Shown: one piece after another, positions 8,612 to 16,402 of the stretch | Layout of the letters: each line of letters opens with the position of its first letter | Position numbering within the stretch: position 1 is the first letter of the stretch | From: Caulobacteraceae bacterium | Lineage (GTDB): Bacteria; Pseudomonadota; Alphaproteobacteria; Caulobacterales; Caulobacteraceae | Reading direction: 5' to 3' | NCBI GenBank assembly: GCA_947475465.1 | Contig: CANJLK010000021.1 | Location: 1-51,820 of the forward strand | DNA length: 51,820 bases | The notes under the pieces: generated by a model | What the model was told of the DNA's origin: nothing | Databases searched by the model: none | Seen by the model: only the letters and a program-made list of their open reading frames with translations | Program-made: the position numbers and the translations under genes

Positions 8612-9463
8612 ATGAACGCACCGGTCAAGCTTGAGGAAGCTTACGAAGACTTGTCGCCCATGATCGGCGACGTCCTGCCCGAGCACGTCGAGACCTTCTG
8701 GCGCGACGGCGTCGTCCACATCCCGGGCTTTGTGAAGCCGGAGCTGTGCGAACAGGTGATCGCCCACTTCAAGGCCTGGAGCGGCCTGCGCTGGGATGAC
8801 TGGCCGTCCGATCCCGAGGAGCAGAAGGCCTATGTCGCCGCCATCGAGGCGCGTCTGGGCCGCGGCAAGCGCAACTTCGCCATCCGCCAGGATGATCCGT
8901 GGATGTTCAACTACGTCAGCCAGCGCAAGTTCGGCGAGGCGGCCGCCAAGCTCCTGAAGGTCCCGTCCGTGCGGATCCTCTCCGAGACCCTTCACGTGAA
9001 ACAGCCGCTGAAGACCGGCTACAGCCGTCCGCTACGCTGGCACCAGGACTATCCGAGCATTCCCGTGGACCGCGCCGAGGCCGTGCAGTTCTGGTGCGCG
9101 CTGGTGGATATCACGCCGGAGATGGGTCCGATGATCCACCTCAAGGGCTCGCACCGCTCCATGCCGGGCGGCATCCTGTCTGAGGTCGAAGAGGACGCCC
9201 GCGAGCTCTATCCGGAGGTCTTCGAGCAGTTCAAGCCGACCAAGCTCGAGTTCGTCGGCCAGGGCGAGGCGGTGTTCCACCACGGTCTCACCTGGCACAT
9301 GAGCGGCATCAACAAGACCGACAAGGTCCGCTGGGCGATGTCCAGCTACCGGGTCTCGGCGCGCAGCCGCTACACAGGCCAAGCGAACTTCAATACCGAC
9401 GGCCTGGGTCTGAAGCCCCGCGAAGTGTTCGACCACCCCAACTTCCCGATCGTCTACCCCTAA
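8612..9463 (+). CDS. PhyH-family Fe(II)/2-oxoglutarate dioxygenase, copy 1
   Basis: 283 residues. Phytanoyl-CoA hydroxylase fold: metal ligands His144 and Asp146 (LRWHQDYPSIP) and a distal His229 in LTWHMSGINKT, which matches the HxSxxN-like PhyH motif. The basic segment VRWAMSSYRVSARSRYTG probably holds the 2-oxoglutarate arginine. It shares roughly half its residues with the product at 14725-15579, and both begin MNAPV and end in HPNFP-VYP. It is the first gene after the promoter at 8533. It probably hydroxylates an acyl-CoA or a related hydrophobic carboxylate. A stable hairpin follows before the acyl-CoA dehydrogenase gene. Confidence 0.88.
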   Translation: MNAPVKLEEAYEDLSPMIGDVLPEHVETFWRDGVVHIPGFVKPELCEQVIAHFKAWSGLRWDDWPSDPEEQKAYVAAIEARLGRGKRNFAIRQDDPWMFNYVSQRKFGEAAAKLLKVPSVRILSETLHVKQPLKTGYSRPLRWHQDYPSIPVDRAEAVQFWCALVDITPEMGPMIHLKGSHRSMPGGILSEVEEDARELYPEVFEQFKPTKLEFVGQGEAVFHHGLTWHMSGINKTDKVRWAMSSYRVSARSRYTGQANFNTDGLGLKPREVFDHPNFPIVYP

Positions 9464-9487
9464 GAGGGCATCGGGCTTCAGCTGTCC

Positions 9488-9519
9488 GGCGCTCTTCATC
9501 CGTGAGGATGGGGAGCGCC
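9488..9519 (+). terminator. Strong hairpin between phyH and the acyl-CoA dehydrogenase gene
   Basis: GGCGCTCTTCATCC, a GTGA tetraloop and GGATGGGGAGCGCC form a 14-pair stem with two G-U pairs, followed by TTCT. It is either a weak terminator that lets part of the transcription through, or an RNA processing/stabilising element that sets different levels of the oxygenase and the downstream acyl-CoA enzymes. Confidence 0.5.
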
Positions 9520-9566
9520 TTCTCGTCCGGCCCTGGCGCCGACGGCGCGCCAAGGAGGACTTCCGT

Positions 9567-10739
9567 ATGGATCTCAGCTTCTCGCCCGAGGACCGGGCGT
9601 TCCGGGCCGAAGTCCGCGACTGGCTGCACGATTACAAGCCCAAGGAACCGCGCCCGCATTCCGGCATGGCCATGCGCGACTTCGACTGTGCCTGGCAGCG
9701 GACCCAGTACGAAGGCGGCTACGCGGGCATCAACCTGCCGCGCGAATACGGCGGCCGCGGCGCCAGTTTGATGCAGCAGCTGATCTGGCACGAGGAATAC
9801 GCTCAGGCCGGCGCGCCCTACGTCGGCTGCATGTTCCCGGGCGTGAACCAGGCCGCGCCGACGATTATCGCCAAGGGCAATGACGCGCAGAAGCGTGACT
9901 TCCTGCCGCCGATCCTCAAGGGCGAGGTGGTCTGGTGCCAGGGCTTTTCAGAGCCCGGCTCCGGCTCGGACCTCGCCTCCCTGCGTACTCACGCCGAGAT
10001 CGATGGTGATGACCTGGTGGTCAATGGCACGAAGATCTGGACCAGCCACGCGCCGGTCGCCGAGCTCCAGAAGCTGCTGGTCCGCACCGACCGCGAGGCG
10101 GCCAAGCACAAGGGCCTCTCCTGGCTGATCTGCGACTTGAAATCCCCCGGTGTCCGCATCGATCCGATCCGCACCATGGCCGGAGACTGGCACTTCGCTC
10201 AGATCTTCTACGACGACGTCCGCATCCCGCTGGCCAATGTGGTGGGCGAGATCAATGACGGCTGGAACGTCGCCATGGCGACCCTGGGCTTCGAGCGGGG
10301 CACGGCCTTCATCGCCGACCAGGTCGAACTGGCCAATACCCTCGAGGAACTGATCGAGCTGGCCCGCCGAACGCCCGGCCGCGACGGGCCGGCGCGGATG
10401 ATCGACGACGAGGACGTCGCCTTGCGGCTGGCGCAGCTTCGCGCCGAAGTAGCCGCTCTTCGGTCCATGGCTTACATGACCGTCTCGAGGGCCGCCGCCA
10501 CCGGGGTGCCAGGTCCCGAGGCCTCGATCACCCGCTTGTTTTTCTCGGAGGTCCAGCGGCGGATGCGCCGCCTTTCCCTGGACATCCTGGGCTCCGACAG
10601 TCTGGCGATCGGCGAAGGTGGCCACGAAGGCTGGCCCGAGCGGTACCTCAATGGTTTCCGTCACACCATCGCCGCGGGGACCTCGGAAATTCAGCGCAAC
10701 ATCATCGGCGAGCGCCTGCTCGGCCTGCCGCGGAAATAG
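9567..10739 (+). CDS. Acyl-CoA dehydrogenase (large-type subunit)
   Basis: 390 residues, ATG with AAGGAGG ribosome site. All ACAD parts are present: N-terminal helices (LSFSPEDRAFRAEVRDWL), the FAD/substrate segment WCQGFSEPGSGSDLASL, TKIWTSHAP, and the C-terminal GTSEIQRNIIGERLLGLPR. FAD enzyme that introduces an alpha-beta double bond into an acyl-CoA. A second, shorter ACAD gene starts 2 bases after its stop. Such tandem pairs form alpha2beta2 heterotetramers in steroid side-chain degradation (the FadE28/FadE29 type), so a bulky acyl-CoA substrate is plausible. Confidence 0.92.
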   Translation: MDLSFSPEDRAFRAEVRDWLHDYKPKEPRPHSGMAMRDFDCAWQRTQYEGGYAGINLPREYGGRGASLMQQLIWHEEYAQAGAPYVGCMFPGVNQAAPTIIAKGNDAQKRDFLPPILKGEVVWCQGFSEPGSGSDLASLRTHAEIDGDDLVVNGTKIWTSHAPVAELQKLLVRTDREAAKHKGLSWLICDLKSPGVRIDPIRTMAGDWHFAQIFYDDVRIPLANVVGEINDGWNVAMATLGFERGTAFIADQVELANTLEELIELARRTPGRDGPARMIDDEDVALRLAQLRAEVAALRSMAYMTVSRAAATGVPGPEASITRLFFSEVQRRMRRLSLDILGSDSLAIGEGGHEGWPERYLNGFRHTIAAGTSEIQRNIIGERLLGLPRK

Positions 10740-10741
10740 CC

Positions 10742-11764
10742 ATGGTCAGCCTTCTTCCCAATCCAGACCAGCTCCAGCTGGTCGAGTCGGTCACGGGCTT
10801 CCTGGCTGCCGAACTGCCGCTGGCCCGTCTCCATGCCGCCGACCCGGCCGCGGGGGAGGCCCGGGCCTGGCAGGCCATGGCCGATCTCGGCTGGTTCGGG
10901 CTGAACATCGACGAGGACCTGGGCGGTTCGGGCCTCGGACTGGCCGAATCCGCCCTGATCTTCCGGGCCTTCGGACGCCACCTGCTTTCGCCATCGGTTC
11001 TGGCGACCGCCATCGCCGCCCGGCTCGCGGCCCAGGCTGGCCGGCCTGACCTCCTGACCGCCTTGCTGGCCGGCAAGTCCCGCGCCGCCATTGCCCAGGC
11101 GCGCGGGGGCGCGGTGATCGGCAAGGAGAGCGATGGCGGTTTCTGGCTTATCGATGCGGCGGTGGCCGACTGGATCGTCCTTTGGGATGATCGCGGCGTC
11201 GCTCTGCTGCAAAAGGCGGCCTTCACCCTCGCGGCGCCCGAAGCGGGGCTCGACTGGACCCTCGCCCTCCAGAAGGGCGAGCTGAACAAGGGCGCCGCAA
11301 CGATCTGGGCCGGAGACCAGGCCGCGCTCCTGGCCCGGCAGGCGAACCTGCTTGTCACCGCCATGCTGGTCGGCGTCAGTGAGGGCGCCCGCGACATGGG
11401 CGTCGCCTACGCCAAGGTCCGCGAGCAGTTCGGACAGCCCATCGGAGCCTTCCAGGCCGTTAAGCACCATTGCGCCAACATGGCGGTCTTGTCGGAAGCC
11501 GCTTGGGCCCAGACCGCCTATTCTGCGGTGCGCGAGACAGAGGGGCAGGACGCAGGGTTCGACATTACCGCCGCACGGATTCTCGCCGCCGACGCGGCTA
11601 TCCGAAACGGCGAGACCAACATTCAGGTGCACGGCGGGATCGGCTTCACGGCCGACGCCGATCCGCACCTTTTCGTCAAGCGCGCCCACCTGCTGAACCA
11701 GGTGGGCGGCGATCTTCGCCATCATCAACGACGCCTTCTTGCCGAGCCCAACGCCGCCGTATGA
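10742..11764 (+). CDS. Acyl-CoA dehydrogenase, second (short-type) subunit
   Basis: 340 residues. It starts in the operon two bases after the first ACAD and ends in an ATGA overlap with the synthetase gene. ACAD features are LGWFGLNIDEDLGGSGLGLAE at the N terminus, VREQFGQPIGAFQAVKHHCA and VHGGIGFTADADPHLFVKRA at the C terminus. The middle is shortened and the FAD-clamp loop xxGSGSD of the partner is missing, as expected for the subunit that contributes only part of the active site in heteromeric ACADs. Electron acceptor is presumably ETF, not encoded here. Confidence 0.88.
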   Translation: MVSLLPNPDQLQLVESVTGFLAAELPLARLHAADPAAGEARAWQAMADLGWFGLNIDEDLGGSGLGLAESALIFRAFGRHLLSPSVLATAIAARLAAQAGRPDLLTALLAGKSRAAIAQARGGAVIGKESDGGFWLIDAAVADWIVLWDDRGVALLQKAAFTLAAPEAGLDWTLALQKGELNKGAATIWAGDQAALLARQANLLVTAMLVGVSEGARDMGVAYAKVREQFGQPIGAFQAVKHHCANMAVLSEAAWAQTAYSAVRETEGQDAGFDITAARILAADAAIRNGETNIQVHGGIGFTADADPHLFVKRAHLLNQVGGDLRHHQRRLLAEPNAAV

Positions 11765-13824
11765 AAACCCTCATTGAAGCCCGTTCCCTCGCGGTGGTCG
11801 GCGCGTCCGACGATGTCACCCGCATCGGCGGACGACCGATCGACTATTCGCTGCGCAACGGGTTCAAGGGCGCGATCTACCCGGTCAATCCCAAGCGCGA
11901 GACGGTCCAGGGTATCCGGGCCTACCCCAGCCTGGCCGACCTGCCCGAGGTCGCGGACCTGGCGATCATCGCCGTGCCGCGGGAACATGTGGTCGAGGCG
12001 ATCCGGGGCGCCAAGGCGCGAAACTACGTCACCTTCTCGGCCGGCTACGGCGAGATGGGCGCGGCGGGCAAGGCCGAGCAGGCCGCGCTTGCCGAGGCGA
12101 TCCGGGCCCAGGGCGCAAGGATGCTGGGCCCCAACTGCCTGGGCCTGATCAACCGCTCGACGGGCCTGGTGGCCAGCTTTACCCCGACCTTCGAGACCCT
12201 GCCCTTGGGACCGGCGTCCAACATCGTCATCCTGAGCCAGAGTGGGGCGTTCGGCTCCTACCTCTATTCACTGGCCATGAGCCGCGGGCTGGTGGTCCAG
12301 GAATATGCCTCCACCGGCAACGAGGCCGATGTCACGGTGGTCGACCTCATCGAATACTACGCCGAGCGTCCGGACATCGACGTGATCGCCGTCCAGTTCG
12401 AAGGGGTTCAGGCGGAGGCCCTGCAAAGGGCCCTGGAGCGCATCGACGCCAACGGCAAGTTGCTGATCGTCTGCAAGGCCGGGCGCACAAGCGTCGGCGC
12501 CCGAGCGGCGGCGTCTCATACGGGTTCACTGGTCGGTGACGACGCGGCCTTCGACGCCATCCTGCGCGGCCATCGGGTGGTGCGCCGCCAGTCGGCCGAC
12601 GAGATGGTCGACATGATGTCAGCGGCGTCCGTCCGCGCCCTGCCGGCCGGACGGCGGGTGGCCATCGCCGGCGTGTCGGGCGGTTCTGCCGTGCTGATGG
12701 CGGACGAGGCCATCGAGCTTGGTCTCGACCTGCCGGACATTCCTGAGCGCGCGGCGCAGGTGCTTCGCGACCGGGTGGAGTTCTGCACGCCCGGCAATCC
12801 GCTCGACATGACCGCCCAGGTGATCAACGACGCGCGCATCGCCGAAGAAACCCTGGGTGCGCTCTTGGAGTCCGAGGCCTTCGACGCGGTCATGCTGAAC
12901 GTCGGCGCCGGGCCTTTGGATGCGACTTTGGCCGGCCGCTGGCTGACCTGCATGGCCATGCTGCGTCAGCGGTCCGACATCCCCTTCCTGATGTCCGGTA
13001 TGGCCGAACCGCCGTTCCGCGACGCCATGCGCGCCTTGCGGATTCCGCTGTACAGCGACCCGGTGCGCCTCGTCAGGACCGTGGCGGCGCTGGCGGAGGC
13101 GAGCCAGACCCTGAAGCCTGCCCCGGCATGGCCGCTGGGACCCAAGGCCGTCACCATGACGGACGCCGACGAGTTCGCCCTCAAGCGCCATTTCGAGGCG
13201 GGCGGTCTGAAGGTCCCGGCCGGACGCAGGGTGTCCGGACCCGCCGAAGCCGTGGCGGCGGCCGAGGCCCTCGGCTTTCCCGTCGCCATGAAGCTCTCGG
13301 CGGGGAGCTTGAAGCACAAGTCGGACGTGGGCGGCGTGGTTCTCAATATCCGAACGGTCGCCGAGGCGGCGAAGGCGGCAGATGACCTGGCCGCCGCCGG
13401 GCGAAAACTCGGGCACAATGAGGTCAAGATCCTGGTGGAGCAGCAGGTCGCGCCCGGCCCGGAGCTGATCGTCTCGGTGAAGCGCGACCCGGTCTATGGC
13501 GTCACCCTGGTCGTCGGCCTGGGCGGCGTCTTCACCGAAATCCTGCGCGACGCCGCTGTCGTTGTCATGCCCAGCGACGATGTGCGGCTGGCCGACGCCC
13601 TTGGACGGCTCCGGGGCTGGAGCATGCTGCAGGGCTATCGCGGCGCGCCTAAGGTCTCCGCCGATCTCATCCTCGCCGGTGTCCGGCAGATCGCGCTCGC
13701 CGCTGAGCCGCTCCTGCGCGACGGGACCTATGGCGAGATCGAACTGAACCCGGTGTTCGTCCGCCCCGACGGTCTGTGGGTGATCGACGCCACCGCCTAC
13801 GAGACCCAGGCCAGCAAGGCCTGA
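11761..13824 (+). CDS. Acyl-CoA synthetase, NDP-forming type (fused alpha-beta)
   Basis: 687 residues. The ATG overlaps the preceding stop. Domain order: CoA-binding Rossmann domain (VVGASDDVTRIGGRPIDY, then GAIYPVNPK), two succinyl-CoA-ligase-like flavodoxin domains with phosphohistidine His253 in AASHTGSLVG, then a C-terminal ATP-grasp domain from about residue 460 (GFPVAMKLSAGSLKHKSDVG). These enzymes make an acyl-CoA from acid, CoA and ATP or GTP through a phosphohistidine, releasing NDP. Within this operon it probably activates the carboxylate that the ACAD pair oxidises. The usual AMP-forming ligase of such clusters is absent from the window. Confidence 0.92.
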   Translation: MKTLIEARSLAVVGASDDVTRIGGRPIDYSLRNGFKGAIYPVNPKRETVQGIRAYPSLADLPEVADLAIIAVPREHVVEAIRGAKARNYVTFSAGYGEMGAAGKAEQAALAEAIRAQGARMLGPNCLGLINRSTGLVASFTPTFETLPLGPASNIVILSQSGAFGSYLYSLAMSRGLVVQEYASTGNEADVTVVDLIEYYAERPDIDVIAVQFEGVQAEALQRALERIDANGKLLIVCKAGRTSVGARAAASHTGSLVGDDAAFDAILRGHRVVRRQSADEMVDMMSAASVRALPAGRRVAIAGVSGGSAVLMADEAIELGLDLPDIPERAAQVLRDRVEFCTPGNPLDMTAQVINDARIAEETLGALLESEAFDAVMLNVGAGPLDATLAGRWLTCMAMLRQRSDIPFLMSGMAEPPFRDAMRALRIPLYSDPVRLVRTVAALAEASQTLKPAPAWPLGPKAVTMTDADEFALKRHFEAGGLKVPAGRRVSGPAEAVAAAEALGFPVAMKLSAGSLKHKSDVGGVVLNIRTVAEAAKAADDLAAAGRKLGHNEVKILVEQQVAPGPELIVSVKRDPVYGVTLVVGLGGVFTEILRDAAVVVMPSDDVRLADALGRLRGWSMLQGYRGAPKVSADLILAGVRQIALAAEPLLRDGTYGEIELNPVFVRPDGLWVIDATAYETQASKA

Positions 13825-13843
13825 CCTGCCGGAAAGCGCCGCC

Positions 13844-14707
13844 ATGCTCGACTACGACGCCTTGAAAGCCTGGGAACTCGCCAAGACCCAGACCTACGCC
13901 GAACGCGACACCATGCTCTATGCGCTGGGTGTGGGCCTGGGGGCCGATCCACTTGACGAACAGGAACTCCGGTTCGTCTTCGAGCGTGACCTGCTGGCCC
14001 TGCCGACCATGTCAGCGGTCCTTTGCCATCCCGGCGTCTGGGTGAGGGAGGCCCGCCTGGGCCTCGACTGGCTGAAGGTCATGCACGGCGAGCACCACAT
14101 GACCTTTCACTCCCCGCTGCCCGCCGCTGGCGCGGTCGAGGCGCGCTACCGTAACACCGCCGTGGTCGACAAGGGCGAGGGCCGCGGCGCGCTGATCTGT
14201 CAGGAAAAACGCGTGCTCGACGCCACGTCGGGCGCGCCGATCTCGACGACCCAGGCGCTCTATTTCGCCCGCGGCGATGGCGGCTTTTCCGGCTCAGGTC
14301 CCACCAGCGATCCATCGCCGGCCGCCCCGCCGGCGCCCCCGGAAACCCCGCCGGAGGTCACCTGCGACCTCGTCACCATCCCGCGCCAGCCGCTGCTCTA
14401 CCGGCTGAGCGGCGACTACATGCCGGTCCACGCTGACCCCGCCGCCGCAAGGGCCGCGGGTTTCCCGCGCCCGTTCATGCACGGGCTTTGCACCTACGCC
14501 ATGGCGGGGCAGGCGATCCTCAAGACCTTCTGCGGCTATGACCCGGCCCGCTTGGCAAGCCTGGGTGTACGCTTCACCGCGCCCTGGTATCCCGGTGAGA
14601 CCCTGCGGACAGAGTTCTGGCGGACCGGCGACAGCATCGCCTTCCGCGCCCGCGCCCTGGAACGCGACGTCGTCGTCCTTAACAATGGGACCGCGGAGCT
14701 ACGCTAG
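13844..14707 (+). CDS. MaoC-like hydratase with two hot-dog domains
   Basis: 287 residues, 19 bases after the synthetase gene. The length and the C-terminal motif identify the eukaryote-like (R)-specific enoyl-CoA hydratase 2 type: LYRLSGDYMPVHADPAAARAAG, then FPRPFMHGLCTYAMAG. The N-terminal half is the inactive hot-dog domain that holds the acyl chain. The usual active-site signature is D-x-N-P-x-H; here the Asn is Met (DYMPVH), while Asp and His remain. It would hydrate the enoyl-CoA made by the ACAD pair. Its stop is 17 bases from that of the convergent second phyH gene. Confidence 0.88.
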   Translation: MLDYDALKAWELAKTQTYAERDTMLYALGVGLGADPLDEQELRFVFERDLLALPTMSAVLCHPGVWVREARLGLDWLKVMHGEHHMTFHSPLPAAGAVEARYRNTAVVDKGEGRGALICQEKRVLDATSGAPISTTQALYFARGDGGFSGSGPTSDPSPAAPPAPPETPPEVTCDLVTIPRQPLLYRLSGDYMPVHADPAAARAAGFPRPFMHGLCTYAMAGQAILKTFCGYDPARLASLGVRFTAPWYPGETLRTEFWRTGDSIAFRARALERDVVVLNNGTAELR

Positions 14708-14724
14708 CCGCTCCGCCGCCCTCG

Positions 14725-15579
14725 TCAGGGGTAGACGGTCGGGAAGTTCGGATGATCCAGCAGCTTCAGCGGCGTCAGGCCCAGGTCGTTGGTGTTGACG
14801 TTGGACTGGCCGGTGTAGATCGAGCGGGCCGAAACGCGGATGCTGGACATGGCCCAGCGCACCTTGTCGGTCTTGTTCAATCCCGAGCAGTGGTAGGTGA
14901 GCACGTGGTGGAAGACCGCGTCGCCCTTGGCCAGAGGCTTCAGCTTGCTGGGCGCATACTTCTTGAAGATCTCCGGATAGAGCTCCTCAGCGGTCTCGCT
15001 GCCGTAGCCCAGCATGCCGCCCGGCTTCTCGCGATGCGAGCCGCTCAGGTGGGTCATGGGCCCCATCTCCGGCGTGATGTCGACCAGCGCCAGCCAGGTC
15101 TGGACGGCTTCGGCCCGGTCGATCGGAATGGCAGGGAAATCCTGGTGCCAGGGCAGCGTCGCGCTGGAGCCCGAGCTCATCGGATATTTCACGTGCAGGG
15201 TGTCGGAGATCGGTTTGATGGACGGCACGTCCAGCAGGCGCGCGGCGGCCTCGCCGAACTTCCGCTGGCAGATGAAGTTGAACATCCAAGGATCGCTCTG
15301 GCGGATCGCCATGCGGGCCTTCTGGCCCCGCGTCTTGACGTTATCCACAACGGCCATGAACTCCGCCTGCTCGGCGGGGTCGGAGGGCCATTCCTTCCAC
15401 TTCAAACCCGTCCAGTCCATGTAGTGCTGGACGACGTCGTCGCAGAGTTCCGGGGTGATGAAGCCGGGGGCGTGAACCCAGCCGTTCTCCATAAAGAAGG
15501 CGATTTCGTCCTCGGTCAGGTCGCGGATCTTTTCCGACATGTCCCGGTGGGTTTCCGTGAGCGTGACCGGCGCGTTCAT
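14725..15579 (-). CDS. PhyH-family Fe(II)/2-oxoglutarate dioxygenase, copy 2
   Basis: 284 residues, paralogous to the product at 8612. The iron ligands are in LPWHQDFPAIP, and the distal histidine is in LTYHCSGLNKT. DITPEMGPM and KVRWAMSS are identical in both copies. The segment around residues 75-90 (KTRGQKARMAIRQ) and the substrate side loops differ most, so specificity may differ. It is transcribed away from the second CMD-like gene across a 144-base shared control region. Confidence 0.88.
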   Translation of the reverse strand: MNAPVTLTETHRDMSEKIRDLTEDEIAFFMENGWVHAPGFITPELCDDVVQHYMDWTGLKWKEWPSDPAEQAEFMAVVDNVKTRGQKARMAIRQSDPWMFNFICQRKFGEAAARLLDVPSIKPISDTLHVKYPMSSGSSATLPWHQDFPAIPIDRAEAVQTWLALVDITPEMGPMTHLSGSHREKPGGMLGYGSETAEELYPEIFKKYAPSKLKPLAKGDAVFHHVLTYHCSGLNKTDKVRWAMSSIRVSARSIYTGQSNVNTNDLGLTPLKLLDHPNFPTVYP

Positions 15580-15585
15580 GGCGAT

Positions 15586-15651
15586 CTTCCCTGACTTTTT
15601 GTTCGACTATTATGTACGGCTAGTTCCATTGAATTGTAGGTTCGGCTAACC
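15586..15651. promoter_or_regulatory. Divergent control region between phyH copy 2 and CMD-like copy 2
   Basis: Read on the minus strand, TGGAAC and then CGAACAAAAAGTCAGGGA repeat the leader of the first phyH gene. At 15639-15651 the plus strand reads GGTTCGGCTAACC, close to the palindrome GGTTCGGTATAACC at 8576-8589. This could be the binding site of one regulator that controls both modules. No regulator gene is adjacent. Confidence 0.5.
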
Positions 15652-15723
15652 CGTGTGTCAAAGCACGAACCAGCGAGCAAACTGGCTCTGCCGGATACAA
15701 GAACAACCAGGAAGGAAACGATC

Positions 15724-16383
15724 ATGAGGCCACCTAAACAGCCGCAGCGCGCCGACGTCGAACCCGAGGATCGCGTCTATTGGGACCGCGCGGTGCGCCG
15801 CCGCACCGGGGATCCGGTTCCGGAAACCTATGACCTGGGTGCCTATTTCGGCGCCCTGATGACCAGCCCGCCGCTGTGCGCCATCGCCAGCGAGATGGGG
15901 ACCTTCTTCCGCAACGCCGGCAACCGCCCCCACACCTACAGCCACATGCAGCGCGAGTTGATCGACCAGGTCTTCGCCGCCGACTGGAAGACCAATGTGG
16001 TGGCCCACTTCCACATCCAGGACGCCGTCTCGACCGGCATGTCGATCAAGACGATCCGGGCGATCCGCGAGGGCCACGAAGAGAACCTCAGCCCCGAGGA
16101 CGCCCTTCTGGTGAAGTACATCCGCCAGGTCATATCAGGCACGGTGGACGACGAAACCTACGCCAAAGTCGAGGCGGTGATGGGCTCCGAGCGGGGCATC
16201 GTCGAGTACACGGGCTTCATCCTGTGGCTGAACTGGATCATGCGGATGATGCAGGCGCTGAACACCGGCACCCACTCCGACGCGGTGATCGACAAGCTGA
16301 TCGACGATCTTGAAAGCGGCGCGGTCAAACCGGCGGACTATCGGATCGGCACCTCGACCCCGATGAGCCGTTACGACCGCTAG
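15724..16383 (+). CDS. Carboxymuconolactone decarboxylase/AhpD-like protein, copy 2
   Basis: 219 residues from the ATG that follows an AGGAAGG ribosome site; an upstream in-frame ATG would place the shared control region in the gene. Nearly the same protein as the one at 6885: identical first 19 residues, identical IVEYTGFILWLNWIMRMMQA segment, and almost identical C termini ending in TSTPMSR(F/Y)DR. The only cysteine is in PPLCAIAS, so again no redox CxxC. The most divergent part is around FHIQDAVSTGMSIKTIRAI. It diverges from phyH copy 2, whereas copy 1 is co-oriented with tauD and phyH copy 1. Confidence 0.8.
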   Translation: MRPPKQPQRADVEPEDRVYWDRAVRRRTGDPVPETYDLGAYFGALMTSPPLCAIASEMGTFFRNAGNRPHTYSHMQRELIDQVFAADWKTNVVAHFHIQDAVSTGMSIKTIRAIREGHEENLSPEDALLVKYIRQVISGTVDDETYAKVEAVMGSERGIVEYTGFILWLNWIMRMMQALNTGTHSDAVIDKLIDDLESGAVKPADYRIGTSTPMSRYDR

Positions 16384-16384
16384 A

Positions 16385-16402
16385 AGGCGGGCTGTTCCGC
16401 CT
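16385..16402. terminator. Convergent hairpin terminator
   Basis: AGGCGG-GCTGTT-CCGCCT forms a 6-pair stem between the stops of the CMD-like gene and the convergent nucleoside hydrolase gene. Confidence 0.45.

Noticed and set aside
15343..15355. TTATCCACA, a perfect DnaA box
   Set aside because: Single box inside the coding region of the second phyH gene, with no cluster, no AT-rich unwinding element and no origin-linked genes.
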